The notes under the pieces: generated by a model
The model's database searches: none
The model's input: the letters and a program-made list of their open reading frames with translations, nothing else
Told to the model about the DNA's origin: nothing
Made by a program: the position numbers and the translations under genes
Assembly (NCBI GenBank): GCA_964017125.1
Contig: OZ024908.1
Location: 82,141,155-82,205,154, forward strand
Length of the DNA: 64,000 nucleotides
Direction of reading: 5' to 3'
Source: Flabesymbios commensalis
Taxonomy: Eukaryota > Annelida > Polychaeta > Terebellida > Flabelligeridae
Shown: positions 33,601 through 39,825 of the stretch, one piece after another
Layout of the letters: every line of letters begins with the position of its first letter
How positions within the stretch are numbered: the first letter of the stretch is position 1

Positions 33601-34192
33601 TGGCCATCTCCTGAGTCAAGGCCTAGGCTTGTTTAAATATGAAGTTGATCCAGCAATAAAAAGGTGGTAAGCATAGGTAAGGTAAGGTAAGGTAAGGTAA
33701 TATTTTATTTGTATATTTAACCTCAGGCCCATCGTACAACAATTAAATACATCTCAATATTACCATGGTCATGGTTAAATATTATTTAACAATTGTTTTC
33801 TGAGAATAAATGCTTTGTATATATTTTGCATAGCCCAGACATATATAGGCCTATGTACTTAGGGCTACATGTTCCGTTCTTGTAATGTACGGGGGCAATC
33901 ATTCAATTACCAGGGGCGGTGGTGCTGTATATTTTCAGCCAATTTTTTTGTGAAATAAATAATTCTCTTGAGAACATGTTGTAATTACATAGTTAACACT
34001 GGAATAAATTTGAAATAAGTAATTTTAAGCTGATGAGCAGCATCATTTTCATAGTGTGCAAAAAGTTCAGCAGGTAGGAAGTGAAGGAAATAGTTTGCCC
34101 ACAAAAACTCCACCCCCCCCCCCCCCCCCCCCTAGTAATTGAATAGTTCCCCCCTATTAGATAGCACTAACCTGGTCTGGTATCGGCTCCAT
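12458..34192 (-). CDS. Csk-like SH3-SH2-tyrosine kinase, predicted pseudokinase (12 coding exons)
   Basis: Twelve exons join with matching intron phases into about 464 residues: 34172-34192, 23442-23555, 22829-22980, 20508-20739, 19741-19915, 18784-18874, 17201-17353, 16634-16733, 15526-15627, 14298-14384, 12458-12625, read downward, with 34172-34203 carrying the start (11 of these coding blocks plus the untranslated part of the first; the first block encodes MEPIPDQ). Order: SH3 (about 12-70, TLYDY at 18-22, P64, Y67), SH2 (97-173, YLIRES with R122), linker, kinase (about 210-464). No myristoylation glycine and no regulatory tail tyrosine, as in Csk (450 residues), the kinase that restrains Src enzymes. 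Kept: beta3 lysine K246, helix-C E257, N336 and D331. Changed: HRD is H329-C330-D331, DFG is N349-F350-H351, the glycine loop is weakened (TEGEFS), the gatekeeper position looks like A285, APE is APD. Loss of the DFG aspartate predicts little or no phosphotransfer. Csk assignment is inferred from architecture and similarity recalled by eye; a divergent Src-group kinase is the alternative. Confidence 0.82.
13575..13770. mobile_element. Family A MITE (GGCTAATA subtype, 5' part lost)
   Basis: TGTGTCTCGCTACCGCGACC tip, then CTGTGATTTGATCGGCTAAT and ACGACTATAGTCGTGATTAAC, which parallels the copy at 10398. Confidence 0.7.
13883..14125. mobile_element. Composite of family B start and family A hairpin
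   Basis: Family B body (CTGAAATATTTAGGTATAAACC, split here as CTGAAATATTT and TATAAACCATG; GAAATCATCAT) runs to about 14010, then a family A hairpin at 14045-14105 replaces the usual family B hairpin; ends TAGCGCTCTCAGG. Confidence 0.65.
14298..14384 (-). CDS. Kinase gene, helix F region
   Basis: 29 codons, phase 0 at both ends, acceptor TTTTTTGTAG, donor GTAAGT. Encodes [19 protein letters not shown] followed by [10 protein letters not shown], the typical SDVWS helix F. The acceptor and first 23 coding bases are exactly duplicated 132 bp upstream in transcription. Confidence 0.93.
14362..14625. repeat. Exact 132-bp tandem duplication across a splice acceptor
   Basis: The sequence from 14362 (ACGTCGCTTTCTGACGTG) repeats without any difference I can see from 14494. 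Each copy includes the kinase exon's acceptor (complement of CTACAAAAAA) and its first 23 coding bases. Confidence 0.95.
15173..15382. mobile_element. TTAA-type MITE, family B
   Basis: TTAACCCTTAAAGCGC start, AATTTGAAATCATCA, CCTATGTTGTGGGTCTACGG, and a degenerate hairpin (GACTTTAGACGTCAAACGTC). Family B is defined by TTAACCCTTACAGCGC ends, the GAATACCTATGTTATGGGT body and a hairpin built from TCTGACGTC and GACGTCAGA. Confidence 0.8.
15526..15627 (-). CDS. Kinase gene, activation segment
   Basis: 34 codons, phase 0 at both ends, donor GTAAGT. Encodes [17 protein letters not shown] then [21 protein letters not shown] marks it as a tyrosine-kinase activation segment; DFG is replaced by NFH. 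Confidence 0.93.
15628..16633 (-). other. Kinase intron
   Basis: AT-rich with no repeat family recognised beyond simple A/T runs; flanking exons are in phase. Confidence 0.6.
16634..16733 (-). CDS. Kinase gene, catalytic loop
   Basis: 100 nt, phase 2 in, phase 0 out. Encodes [20 protein letters not shown]. The HRD arginine is cysteine (C330); the catalytic-base aspartate D331 and the magnesium-side asparagine N336 remain. Confidence 0.93.
16779..16940. repeat. Perfect 29-bp-arm hairpin and trailing diverged copies
   Basis: GCTCTCTTTGGTTCCTGTAA at 16780 pairs with its complement ending at 16840; fragments of the same arm (GGAACCAAAGA, ATGTCACAA) recur to 16940. It begins about 45 bp from the catalytic-loop exon acceptor. 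Confidence 0.9.
16954..17146. mobile_element. Family B MITE
   Basis: Hairpin remnant TAGACGTCAGCTTCTGACG, ATAACATAGGTATTCAAATG, and end TTTTAGCGTTGTAAAGGTTA. Confidence 0.8.
17201..17353 (-). CDS. Kinase gene, hinge and helix D
   Basis: 153 nt, phase 2 at both ends, acceptor TGTTTCAG, donor GTAAGT. Encodes [14 protein letters not shown] and [18 protein letters not shown]. The hinge resembles LYIVTEYMAKGSL of Csk, with alanine where Csk has the threonine gatekeeper. Confidence 0.9.
17398..17640. mobile_element. Family A MITE (TCAGTCACTTGAAG subtype)
   Basis: Starts CCCTTGGAACACTGATGTCG, hairpin 17540-17602 with TCGCGGTAGCGA tip, ends AATAGCTCAGTGCTGTAG. Same layout, opposite direction, as 59494-59772. 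Confidence 0.8.
18115..18300 (+). mobile_element. Dimeric tRNA SINE, second monomer and tail
   Basis: CCGAGAGGTAGCGTGCTCGG (A-box-like) and GGCTCGAATTTCAAATCC (B-box-like), then the conserved body GTGTCTGGAGGGCAGTGTC and tail CCTATATGTGCACAAAGGTG. 5' monomer absent. Lies in a kinase intron, antisense to the gene. Confidence 0.8.
18500..18572. mobile_element. Family A hairpin (diverged)
   Basis: TTTAGTCAATTAAATTTGTG, GATCGCGGTTGCAGGACAC, diverged arms. Confidence 0.6.
18650..18775. repeat. Hairpin centred on TCGAGATGGCCACCTCGA
   Basis: Arms CACAGATATTAGGC...GATTGGTCGAG and CTCGACCAATC...TATATCTGTG. Related sequences occur at 28245-28315 (TGGTCATCTCGACCAGCC) and 37605-37670. It ends about 10 bp from the helix-C exon donor. 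Confidence 0.75.
18784..18874 (-). CDS. Kinase gene, beta3 strand and helix C
   Basis: 91 nt, phase 1 in, phase 2 out, donor GTGAGT. Encodes [20 protein letters not shown]: the ATP-anchoring lysine (K246) and helix-C glutamate (E257) are both present, with a spacing about three residues shorter than in Csk. Confidence 0.85.
19409..19515. mobile_element. Family Q MITE (complete)
   Basis: CCCAGCAAGCACGAGCCATC start, centre GGCCCGCCGTCTTCGACG, end CGTCTCGTGTTGGCTGGG. Confidence 0.85.
19741..19915 (-). CDS. Kinase gene, SH2 end, linker and start of kinase N-lobe
   Basis: 58 codons plus one base. Begins [14 protein letters not shown], which completes the SH2 fold after LIE, then [14 protein letters not shown], an insertion of roughly a dozen residues, and TEGEFS, the remains of the glycine-rich loop. 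The acceptor (GGGTTCCAG) has a weak pyrimidine tract; phase and SH2 alignment support it. Confidence 0.8.
20039..20500. mobile_element. Family A fragment joined to two family B MITEs in inverted order
   Basis: 20039-20205 is family A (TTAACCCTTTAACCGCC, ATTAGCACATTAAATAGTAG). From 20200 a family B copy runs to about 20355, then a second copy runs the other way to 20500, with bodies facing each other (GATTTCAAATTGA / TCAATTTGAAATCATC). The last copy ends where the SH2 exon donor begins. Confidence 0.75.
20508..20739 (-). CDS. Kinase gene, SH2 domain exon
   Basis: 232 nt, nearly the whole SH2 domain in one exon: [24 protein letters not shown] with the phosphotyrosine-binding arginine, [16 protein letters not shown], then LHELIE. 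Acceptor is AATTTCAG, donor is GTCAGT, and the intron side of that donor is formed by the end of a MITE. Phase 2 in, phase 0 out. Confidence 0.95.
20740..22189 (-). other. Kinase intron, SH3-SH2 side
   Basis: Apart from a short inverted motif CACTCTCAGCAGTGACTGAGAGTG at about 21823 (given here as CACTCTCAGCAG and CTGAGAGTG) I see no element or exon. Confidence 0.5.
22190..22305. mobile_element. Family Q MITE
   Basis: ACCGTCTTCGACGTTGGC centre and CGTTTCGTATTTGCTGGG end. Confidence 0.7.
22570..22890 (-). repeat. 52-bp tandem array carrying repeated 5' splice sites
   Basis: On the minus strand each unit reads about TCCACAAGAGAAGGTGG, AAATACATCTGGCAAA, GTAAGT. Donor-position hexamers on the plus strand lie at 22823, 22771, 22719, 22667, 22627 and 22576; four are perfect GTAAGT, the copy at 22667 reads ATAAGT and that at 22576 reads GGGAGT. 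Spacing is 52 bp except for 40 and 51 at the far end. The array's first part is the end of the SH3 exon. Confidence 0.95.
22829..22980 (-). CDS. Kinase gene, SH3 second half and SH3-SH2 connector
   Basis: 152 nt, phase 0 in, phase 2 out. Encodes [13 protein letters not shown] and [10 protein letters not shown] (SH3 C-terminal half) and then a charged connector made of diverged repeats ([20 protein letters not shown]). The acceptor is the end of a long ATTC microsatellite. The donor GTAAGT at 22823-22828 is chosen because exon end AA plus the first base T of the SH2 exon gives Asn directly before the SH2 tryptophan. Further downstream copies of this donor exist in a 52-bp tandem array. Confidence 0.88.
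22981..23275 (-). repeat. (ATTC)n microsatellite ending in a splice acceptor
   Basis: About 70 units of TGAA on the plus strand (ATTC on the minus strand) with few interruptions. The last unit reads TTCATTCAG and is followed directly by coding GATGCTGAG, so the array supplies the pyrimidine tract and AG. Confidence 0.97.
23348..23400. mobile_element. Family Q fragment
   Basis: TTGGCCCATTGTCTGCGACG and CTGGACC; about 40 bp from the first SH3 exon's donor. Confidence 0.5.
23442..23555 (-). CDS. Kinase gene, SH3 first half
   Basis: Exactly 38 codons between a TTTCAG acceptor and a GTATAT donor, phase 0 at both ends. It encodes [19 protein letters not shown] followed by FTAGETFTI, the ALYDY strand and RT loop region of an SH3 domain. 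Confidence 0.88.
23720..24127. mobile_element. Family B MITE with inserted GC-NNNN-GC hairpin element
   Basis: Family B body 23723-23870; hairpin at 23885-23927 with arms CATTTGAAGCTGGAATTGC and tip TAAC; family B-like end GGTCCCCGCAGCATAAGGGT and TTGAAGGGTTAA. Confidence 0.65.
24501..27022. mobile_element. 2.5-kb fold-back DNA element with about 1-kb arms
   Basis: Ends TAGTCCAGTTGCCA and TGGCAACTGGACTA, possibly with CAA duplicated outside. Both arms contain mirror-matching blocks: GTTGGCG/CAACTTTGGGGAGA, GCTAATTTGCATAATT, AAGGTCAAGGTCAACTG with GACTTTGAC, and TTAAACATGTATGGATC in the left arm. No transposase ORF is visible. Confidence 0.75.
26069..26265. mobile_element. Hairpin MITE nested in the fold-back element
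   Basis: TAGACTATAACTGCAAAAG and CTTTTGCGGTTCTAGTCTA bound a palindrome with arms GCGCATTCACCAGTTAAAC and AGACGAAATTCCCGTATTTC. A second copy is at 62491-62708. Confidence 0.85.
27090..27195. mobile_element. Family Q MITE
   Basis: Palindrome around CCAACTTCGGAGACGGTC with AATGTTGTTTTAGCG arms and end GTCTGCTGGG. Confidence 0.8.
27225..27295. mobile_element. Family Q fragment
   Basis: AGACGTTGGGCCATTGTC and CCGCTGGGCCC. Confidence 0.5.
27536..27758. mobile_element. Family A MITE
   Basis: CATTTGACCGCCAAGATG start, hairpin near 27560-27615, end CGGCACCGGCAGTTATTGGG. Confidence 0.75.
28060..28172. mobile_element. Family Q MITE
   Basis: CAGCGAACACAAGACATTTG start, GACGTTGGACCAACATTG, end AATGTTTTGTGTTCGCTG. 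Confidence 0.85.
28245..28315. repeat. Hairpin related to 18650-18775
   Basis: ACTGACCCATATCTTAGACAT pairs (shown as CCCATATCTTAGACAT) with ATGTCTAGGATATATGGG around TGGTCATCTCGACCA. Confidence 0.8.
28430..29900. repeat. Diverged tandem repeat of about 340-380 bp, four copies
   Basis: Copies start near 28440, 28810, 29155 and 29525, each with TTATTATTG, a GACAAGGTGTATGTCTG-like block, ATGATAGCAGTTTGTATGTAG, GTTATCACGTTACAAATTAA and CATACGTTATTGAC. No coding potential seen. Confidence 0.8.
32165..32535 (+). mobile_element. tRNA-derived SINE with GCGCTATATAAGA tail
   Basis: tRNA-like head with GTGCGGTTTCAAATCCCGC, body CAGAGAAATATCCTG and CCTCTCAAT, tail TGTGCGCTATATAAGAACTC followed by ATT units. 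Body blocks recur at 47585-47760. Confidence 0.75.
32574..32812. mobile_element. Family A MITE (CTGCTAAT subtype)
   Basis: TTAACCCTTTGCCTGCTAAT start; hairpin 32712-32778 with arms CAACCACTTGTGGCTGTGG and tip GATA. Confidence 0.8.
33159..33401. mobile_element. Family B MITE (complete)
   Basis: TTAACCCTTACAGCGCGGGG start, GACGTC hairpin to 33245, TA microsatellite, body, end TTACGCTTTAAGGGT. Confidence 0.88.
33674..33702. repeat. (GGTAA)n, five units
   Basis: GGTAAGGTAAGGTAAGGTAA-type pentamer run. Confidence 0.9.
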
Positions 34193-34203
34193 CTTGACTC
34201 GAT
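34172..34203 (-). CDS. Kinase gene, start exon
   Basis: Acceptor TTTGTAG ends at 34204; the exon has 11 untranslated bases, then ATG at 34192 and codons for MEPIPDQ, then donor GTTAGT (34166-34171). It ends in phase 0 and the next recognised exon (23555) begins in phase 0. The acceptor in front shows that at least one untranslated exon lies further upstream. No glycine follows the methionine, so no myristoylation is expected. Confidence 0.6.
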
Positions 34204-34417
34204 CTACAAACAATCAATTACATGTATAAATACACCGATATTTATTTTTCATGCTGCAATACAATATATATAGAAGTACGTTTTTCAATGACACACAAGT
34301 CATTTTGTCTCAATAACTGATCCTAGCTGTTTACAATGCCATACTTTATTGTAAACCTGCGCCTGCTCACATATATATGCATCTTTTGAAATCAGACTCT
34401 TGAATATACTTACTTTT

Positions 34418-34505
34418 AACTCTTTCAGCGTGGGGACCAACTTCAGACGTCAAAATCTGATGTCTATAGACGTCAGATTCTGATGTTTAATGTTGATTCC
34501 CACTC
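34418..34505. mobile_element. Family B hairpin only
   Basis: TTTAACTCTTTCAGCGTGGG then GTCTATAGACGTCAGATTC; body absent. Confidence 0.75.
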
Positions 34506-35344
34506 ATATTCCCACGTTTTAACAGATGCGCTTGTAAACACAATTGGCCAATCACGATCTTACTCATGGGTCGTGCGATTTATGAATTGCTGACTGATGA
34601 TTTCACTCTCAGACACTGCCCATATTTTAGTTTCCCGCCAATAATTGCCACTGTCTGCGTATTGGCGCATCCAGTATAGCAGCCAGTCAGCTCTTCACAA
34701 CATCTGAAATGTTTAACCATTTCGCGGTCTGTGGTTGGTCAATTCCCACCTTTTCACACTGGCGGCGATTAATTGCAAACCCAAGCAGAGATATCAGTCC
34801 TGCCCCCATCCCCCCCCCCCCTCCCCCGCAGGCATGCACCGCGGGTGCATGTGCACTGATGAATCAGTGAAACTGACGGTTGGCTGGCAGTAATGTAACA
34901 GACAACAGAGACTCCTTGTGTTCATTATTAGTTAATGCCACAGAAATTATCAGTGGGTGTCCATAAAAAATCTGAATAATCCACTTTATAAAGCCTATGA
35001 TCATATAGTATTACCATGGCCCCACCTTTCATAAAAGTAATCACAATTGTCCGGAATATTAATACATAACCATCTTCTGATCATTACGTTATCATGTAAC
35101 TATATGCAAACATTCATCAATGTACTTGCCACAAAGCCTGAGATTAGATGTAACGTTACCAGTCTGGTTACTGTTAGTTATCCTGCTGAAGGATTGTTTG
35201 ATCCAAAATGAACAGCAGATATGAAAATTCTTATTGGAATAATCATTACAGATTATCTGTATGTATACAGGTGTATATATGGTATATACGCTGGTTGTAT
35301 ATGTCAGCGGGTACAAAGGTGCATTAGTTGTACTTTCGTGTAAA

Positions 35345-35410
35345 GACAAACAGCAGTAAGTGCTTACGTTTCACGTAAGCAGTTACTGTTGTTTGACTTT
35401 GCACCGCAGT
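35345..35410. mobile_element. Palindromic MITE, family G
   Basis: CAGTAAGTGCTTACGTTTCA and CGTAAGCAGTTACTGTTGTT. Family G reads GGCAGTAACTGCTTAC...GTAAGCAGTTACTGCC with outer GCAAAGCC arms. Confidence 0.7.
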
Positions 35411-35504
35411 GTAGATAACGATATTATAATACGTGGGACATCAAAGACCAAGATGAATTATTGCCAGAAAACATATTTGATCCCTGCCCAGAAAAAAACG
35501 AGGG

Positions 35505-35590
35505 GTTGAAGCAGTGCTGTTTTAATGTTGGACCAGCATCGTAGAGGGTGGCCCAATATTAAAACAACACGTGTATGCATGTTGTACCAA
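35505..35590. mobile_element. Family Q MITE
   Basis: TTTTAATGTTGGACCAGCATC, shown as AATGTTGGACCAGCATC, and GGTGGCCCAATATTAAAAC. Confidence 0.75.
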
Positions 35591-35730
35591 ATGCAAGTAA
35601 TAATATACAGTATAGGTTCACCTACTGACTAACTGATACGGAAAGCTGGTAATTTTTTTTTCTTTTTTTTCAGAGTATTGGAAACTTTATCAATAAGATG
35701 GTTGCAAAACCTCCCAAGAGTTTTAAGAAA

Positions 35731-36046
35731 TGAAATGAATCGGGCTTTAGGCCACCTTTGTGCACATATAGGCTAAACTGGGCCAAGAGAACCTCCTGAG
35801 GATGGTGAGATGATTGAGATGACACTGTCCTCCAGACACAGGATTCGAAATTCGAGCCCTGGCGGTCTGAGGCCGAGCACGCTACCTCTCGGTCTTGGAG
35901 GCTCCCCATAATATTTACTTTCACACGTGGATGGGGAAGAAACATTTTTGTTTCTTTCAAACCGCCGGGACCGGGAACCGAACCCCGAACTCTGGCGTGA
36001 AAGGCAGCGGTGCTAACCACTATCCTAGGGCCCCCGCCCAGGAGAT
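35731..36046 (-). mobile_element. Dimeric tRNA SINE, full length with target duplication
   Basis: Read on the minus strand: first tRNA-like unit (TAGTGGTTAGCACCGCTGCC and GGGGTTCGGTTCCCGG boxes), a linker with AGAAACAAAAATGTTTCTT, a second tRNA-like unit (GAGAGGTAGCGTGCTCGG and GGGCTCGAATTTCGAATCC), then body and tail. TTTTAAGAAA occurs at 35721-35730 and 36047-36056 as the target duplication. Confidence 0.88.
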
Positions 36047-36599
36047 TTTTAAGAAAACCACCCAAGGAATTCAGAATGTTTCAAAAATAGCAAATATATG
36101 TTTAGAACATTCTCTATAAACAATATTGCATGCAATTTTGGAATATGACATCCCATTAAGAAGTTGGTGAATAGATTGAACACTACAGTGGCAATCATTT
36201 ATTTAAGTGGACGGGTGGCCATAATTCGCTAAGTAAACATTGTGGGCGCATAGTGTAATGGACCGCATGCGCAGCATGGTTAACCTCCACAAGAGTGGAG
36301 TGTGCCACAATGTAAATATTATGGTTCAGTGAAGCATAATGACCCAGCTGCCTTAGCAACTGAACATCAGATTATTTTCTTTAATATTAAGACTGCTATA
36401 TTATTGTCACATCACCCTGTTTGGATATCATTCTTCAAAATTATCACAATAGAACATACATAAATAGAAAATCTATCAGCTAAGTCAGCACAGAAAAAGA
36501 AACTGATTAAGACAAAATGTATTTCAATAAAAATAAACGTGACTAAATGTAATTGATATGATGTAATGTTGCAAGCAGACATAGCAATGTTCATATCGG

Positions 36600-37025
36600 C
36601 GTGAGGTCATCGGTGTCGACTCGATGTTAAGCAACGCCGGGCCCGGTCCATAATTGGATGGGTGACCGCCTGGTTCTACCAGGTGCCATATACACTATCG
36701 TGGGGCTCAGAGAACCAAGTAAATCAGATAGATCGTCTGACTGACCTGGAGTTGGACGTAAACGAACCTCAATGGACGTAGGCGCAGTTTCCATCCGGCG
36801 AGACCCCAGGAAATCCACAATGTGTGAGTACTTGGCACATAAGGCGAATTTGCTTAAAATAAAAAATAGCTTGATGCGCCTCAATGGCAGCTCAGCTGTA
36901 TATCTCCCAGGAGACTGAGTTTGTATTTGAATGATAACAGGCCTTGCTAAGTTACTTTCAATGTTCAGCGTTCTGAACAGCCGCCGGCTGGATACATGCG
37001 CTATATAAGATTTCATTAATTCATT
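36600..37025 (+). mobile_element. 5S rRNA-derived SINE
   Basis: The head matches the internal promoter half of 5S rRNA: GATGTTAAGCAACGCCGGGC, GGATGGGTGACCGCCTGG, TACCAGGTGCC. It continues about 320 bp and ends ATGCGCTATATAAGATTTC with ATTC units, the same 3' end as the tRNA SINE at 32165. Confidence 0.88.
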
Positions 37026-37739
37026 CATCACCAGAGGAATGCATCACCTATATATACACTTGTATTTTCGTGCTGTGTTTCTAGTAAAGCTGATGAATTT
37101 CTGTTCGTTCTGAATTTCTGTCCATTCTGTTACGTTATTTTGTATTCACTCTAATTTTACATAATTATGCACCAATTTATCTACCAGCTCTCCAGTGATG
37201 TCTCTCGTCATTAGTTGATGGACCTCTTTGCGTGTCCACCAAAACAGAACGTTGTTGAAATGATTACGGATTTAAAAGCATAACGGTCTCACCTACACTA
37301 GATTATTAAAATGTAGGGTAGATTATCATCCCATTACAAAATATGTATGGTTTCAGATTTCTACATTATCGATTTCGATCATCTTGCTTTTGGTTCTATA
37401 CAAAATTTCCCTTATCACCGATCAGCGTAAAGAAATTACCAGAAGTTAGCTAAAATCCTGATAATGCATTATAGAATGATACAAAAATGGTAAGGAATTT
37501 GATTCAAGATTTGCCAAAAAATATTTGTTAAAGATTCCCTGACTAAAACACTTAGAATTGGCAAATGCGAATACTACAGAAACATATACTGTAGCATTGT
37601 ACACCAGGATGGTCATCTCTACCAATGCGAAGCCAACGATATATCGTAACTTGTACGAGAATACGGGCCCAGATCACATGTCTCTGTAGCACGTGAAGTT
37701 GATTCGCCCGAAAAAACTAATTATTTCCCAGGGTCTGTA

Positions 37740-37953
37740 TTTCAGTGCCCGCGGGGACCCTCTTTAGACATCAGATTCTGACGTCTAAAGTCGGTCCCCG
37801 CACTGAAAAAAAATAAACATTTATATTGGCCGTAGACCTATAACATAGGTATTAAAATGAACCGGAAGGAGCTAGCTAAGACATGAGAACTACGAATTTA
37901 AAAACCTTTGGTCTCCATGGTTTATACACAAATATTCAGCGTTGTGAAGTTTA
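37740..37953. mobile_element. Family B MITE
   Basis: AGATTCTGACGTCTAAAGTC hairpin half, body ATAACATAGGTATTAAAATG, end CAGCGTTGTGAAG. Confidence 0.8.
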
Positions 37954-38034
37954 AGTTAGTCTCTGACTCGTGATAAAGGTTAACACTGCATCACGCCGGA
38001 TTAGTGTGAATTACTGGGAAAAAATAGTCAATCC

Positions 38035-38275
38035 AATTTGTGGATACGAGGATGGAGAGATGAGTGAGATGACACTGCCCTCCAGACACAGGATTCGAAA
38101 AGCAAACCTGGAGGTCTGAGGCAAAGCACGCAGCTCTCGTTCACGGAGGGTCTCCATAGTTTTACGAGTGGATGGGGAAGACAATCTTTGGTTTTTTTCA
38201 AACTGCCGAGACCGGGAAACGGACCCCGAGCTCTGGCGTGAAAGGCAGGGGTCCCCATCACGGAGACATTGTACA
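38035..38275 (-). mobile_element. Dimeric tRNA SINE, diverged
   Basis: Contains CTCCAGACACAGGATTCG, GTGGATGGGGAAGACAATC and CTCTGGCGTGAAAGGCAG, matching both monomers; 3' tail missing. Confidence 0.8.
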
Positions 38276-38293
38276 TTGTTTTGAACGGCACAT

Positions 38294-38415
38294 TTAACCT
38301 TTCAATGGCAAAGATTTCTATTTAAATTGTCACTCACTTGAAGTTGTGTGTCGCTAACGCGACCCACAACTTCACCCATGTGAAAATTACTCGTATTTTT
38401 TGTAATTTTCAACAA
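38294..38415. mobile_element. Family A MITE (partial)
   Basis: TTAACCTTTCAATGGC and hairpin with TCGCTAACGCGA tip. Confidence 0.75.
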
Positions 38416-38629
38416 TAATTTACTGTAGATCCAACATAATATTATATTATACCTCCAAGAACAGTTGTAACATCTTACGGAAATTTCAAAATATTTTTAT
38501 TTGCTCTCGGCTGTGAATTCCTATGATCACAATTCGTCTCGCACAGTAAATTAAAATGATCAAATCGTACAACTGTAGCAATTTTGAACATTGTCATTTC
38601 GTAGGACTGTATCCATTTCTCATGAAATT

Positions 38630-38753
38630 ACTTTCAGTTAGCTCTTTCCACTCCATTTCATGCCTATGTTATTCTACGACCTATATAATAAGTTTACTCT
38701 TTTAGTGTGGTGATCGACTCTAGACGTTGAATCCCCGCGCTGTAAGGGTTAAA
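38630..38753. mobile_element. Family B MITE (shortened)
   Basis: TTAGCTCTTTCCACTCC body, GATCGACTCTAGACGTTG, end CGCGCTGTAAGGGTTAA. Confidence 0.75.
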
Positions 38754-38929
38754 TGAAAATACTCTCTGGGCGTCAAATCGTGGATTGCTAAAATACGGCG
38801 AATGTACGTCAAAATTTTATTTAATTTTGTTACATTTACATCAAAATTACTTGACTTTTCGTCTACAAAATGAAGAAGACTTGATCGAAGTGACGCAATA
38901 TTTAAAAAGAGCCTGCCATAGAGACTTAA

Positions 38930-39180
38930 TTGGGTGCGTGCCTTAGCGCTCGGAAGGTGGATGACTTCTAATCCCGGTAATTACCGGTCTCGGCAACATC
39001 TCGAGGCGACCGGAGAGACGAGACTATAATGGGGAGCTGAGACAAGCTGAAAACATGGCGAAAAATCATCTGCATTGTCAGGCTTCGCTGGTTCTCTTTG
39101 CAGACGTGCAGCAGGATGGACAATGCCAGCCAGGCACTAATAACCTTATAACAACAGTATGACCTGTGGCGTGAGGCTGG
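38930..39180 (+). mobile_element. Possible tRNA-derived SINE
   Basis: GTGCCTTAGCGCTCGGAAGG resembles an A box region and is followed by TCCCGGTAATTACCGG; the body has GGAGAGACGAGACTATAATG. No second copy in the window, so weak. Confidence 0.35.
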
Positions 39181-39186
39181 GCCTAA

Positions 39187-39385
39187 ACTCTTGCGCGGGG
39201 ACCGTCTTTATACGTCAGAATCTGACGTCTGTAGACGTCAGATTCTGACGTATAACGACGGTCCCTGCGCTGAAAGAATTTAAATATATCTAACGTTCGT
39301 AGGTCCATGACATAAGTATCCAAATGAAGCGGAAAGAGCTAACTGAGCCATTTATGGTGATTTCAAATTGAAAATAAAAATTAAC
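39187..39385. mobile_element. Family B MITE
   Basis: Hairpin of TTTATACGTCAGAATCTG and GTAGACGTCAGATTCTGACG, followed by the body to AATTGAAAATAAAAATT. Confidence 0.8.
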
Positions 39386-39469
39386 AGTAATTGAGCGGTT
39401 ACTTCTGTTAGCCTTTATACTGCAGCAACACACATAACCATTTTACAATGGTGAGAAAGAGTTCTGTTA

Positions 39470-39825
39470 TAACCCTTCGTCTGCTAGGGGCGGGGGCTCT
39501 GGTGCAGCGGCTAAAGCTGCTTGTTTGGCGAGTCGAAGATCGCGGGCTCGTACCCCGCTCTGGCATTCCCTTCTCACTCACTCATTTTATTTGTCTGCTA
39601 ATACTCGTTTTTAAGCCCTTTTATTAGCCGAATAAACCACTGTTGTTGGGAGTGTGAAATGGCTGTTTAAAAATCATTATTTGTAAATATTTGTTCTCAA
39701 ATTAAACAAATATGAGTAATTTTCAAACACTTGAGGTTGTGGATCGCGGTAGCGAGACACAACTTCAAGTGGTTTAAAATTTAAATAAATTAATTTTGCA
39801 GGTCAGGTGTTAAATCTGGGCCAGT
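39470..39825. mobile_element. Family A MITE interrupted by a SINE
   Basis: Starts TAACCCTTCGTCTGCTA, resumes after the SINE with GTCTGCTAATACTCG; hairpin 39715-39780 with TCGCGGTAGCGA tip. Confidence 0.8.
39488..39592 (+). mobile_element. Short tRNA-like SINE with 8-bp target duplication
   Basis: TGGTGCAGCGGCTAAAGC and GCGGGCTCGTACCCCGC resemble tRNA A and B boxes, tail TCACTCACTCATTTTATTT. GTCTGCTA flanks it on both sides. Confidence 0.75.

Larger units (their letters stand above)
23556..34171 (-). other. Kinase first coding intron, 10.6 kb
   Basis: Flanking exons join in phase 0, so no extra coding exon is needed. It holds most of the larger repeats listed between 23.7 and 34.1 kb and no foreign ORF of note. 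At 30000-32000 nothing but AT-rich unique sequence is seen. Confidence 0.6.

Noticed and set aside
33428-33670. 80-codon plus-strand ORF with [12 protein letters not shown]
   Set aside because: No domain, no splice-consistent partner, and it lies in the kinase's first intron next to a MITE.
35965-36035. Functional tRNA gene
   Set aside because: The A and B boxes are there but no intact cloverleaf; it is part of a repeated SINE.
35670-36065. 131-codon minus-strand ORF
   Set aside because: It is the dimeric tRNA SINE read through by chance.
36600-36700. Functional 5S rRNA gene
   Set aside because: Only the promoter-side part is similar, with many changes, and it is fused to a SINE body and tail.
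36627-37031. 134-codon minus-strand ORF
   Set aside because: It lies antisense within the 5S-derived SINE; no domain.
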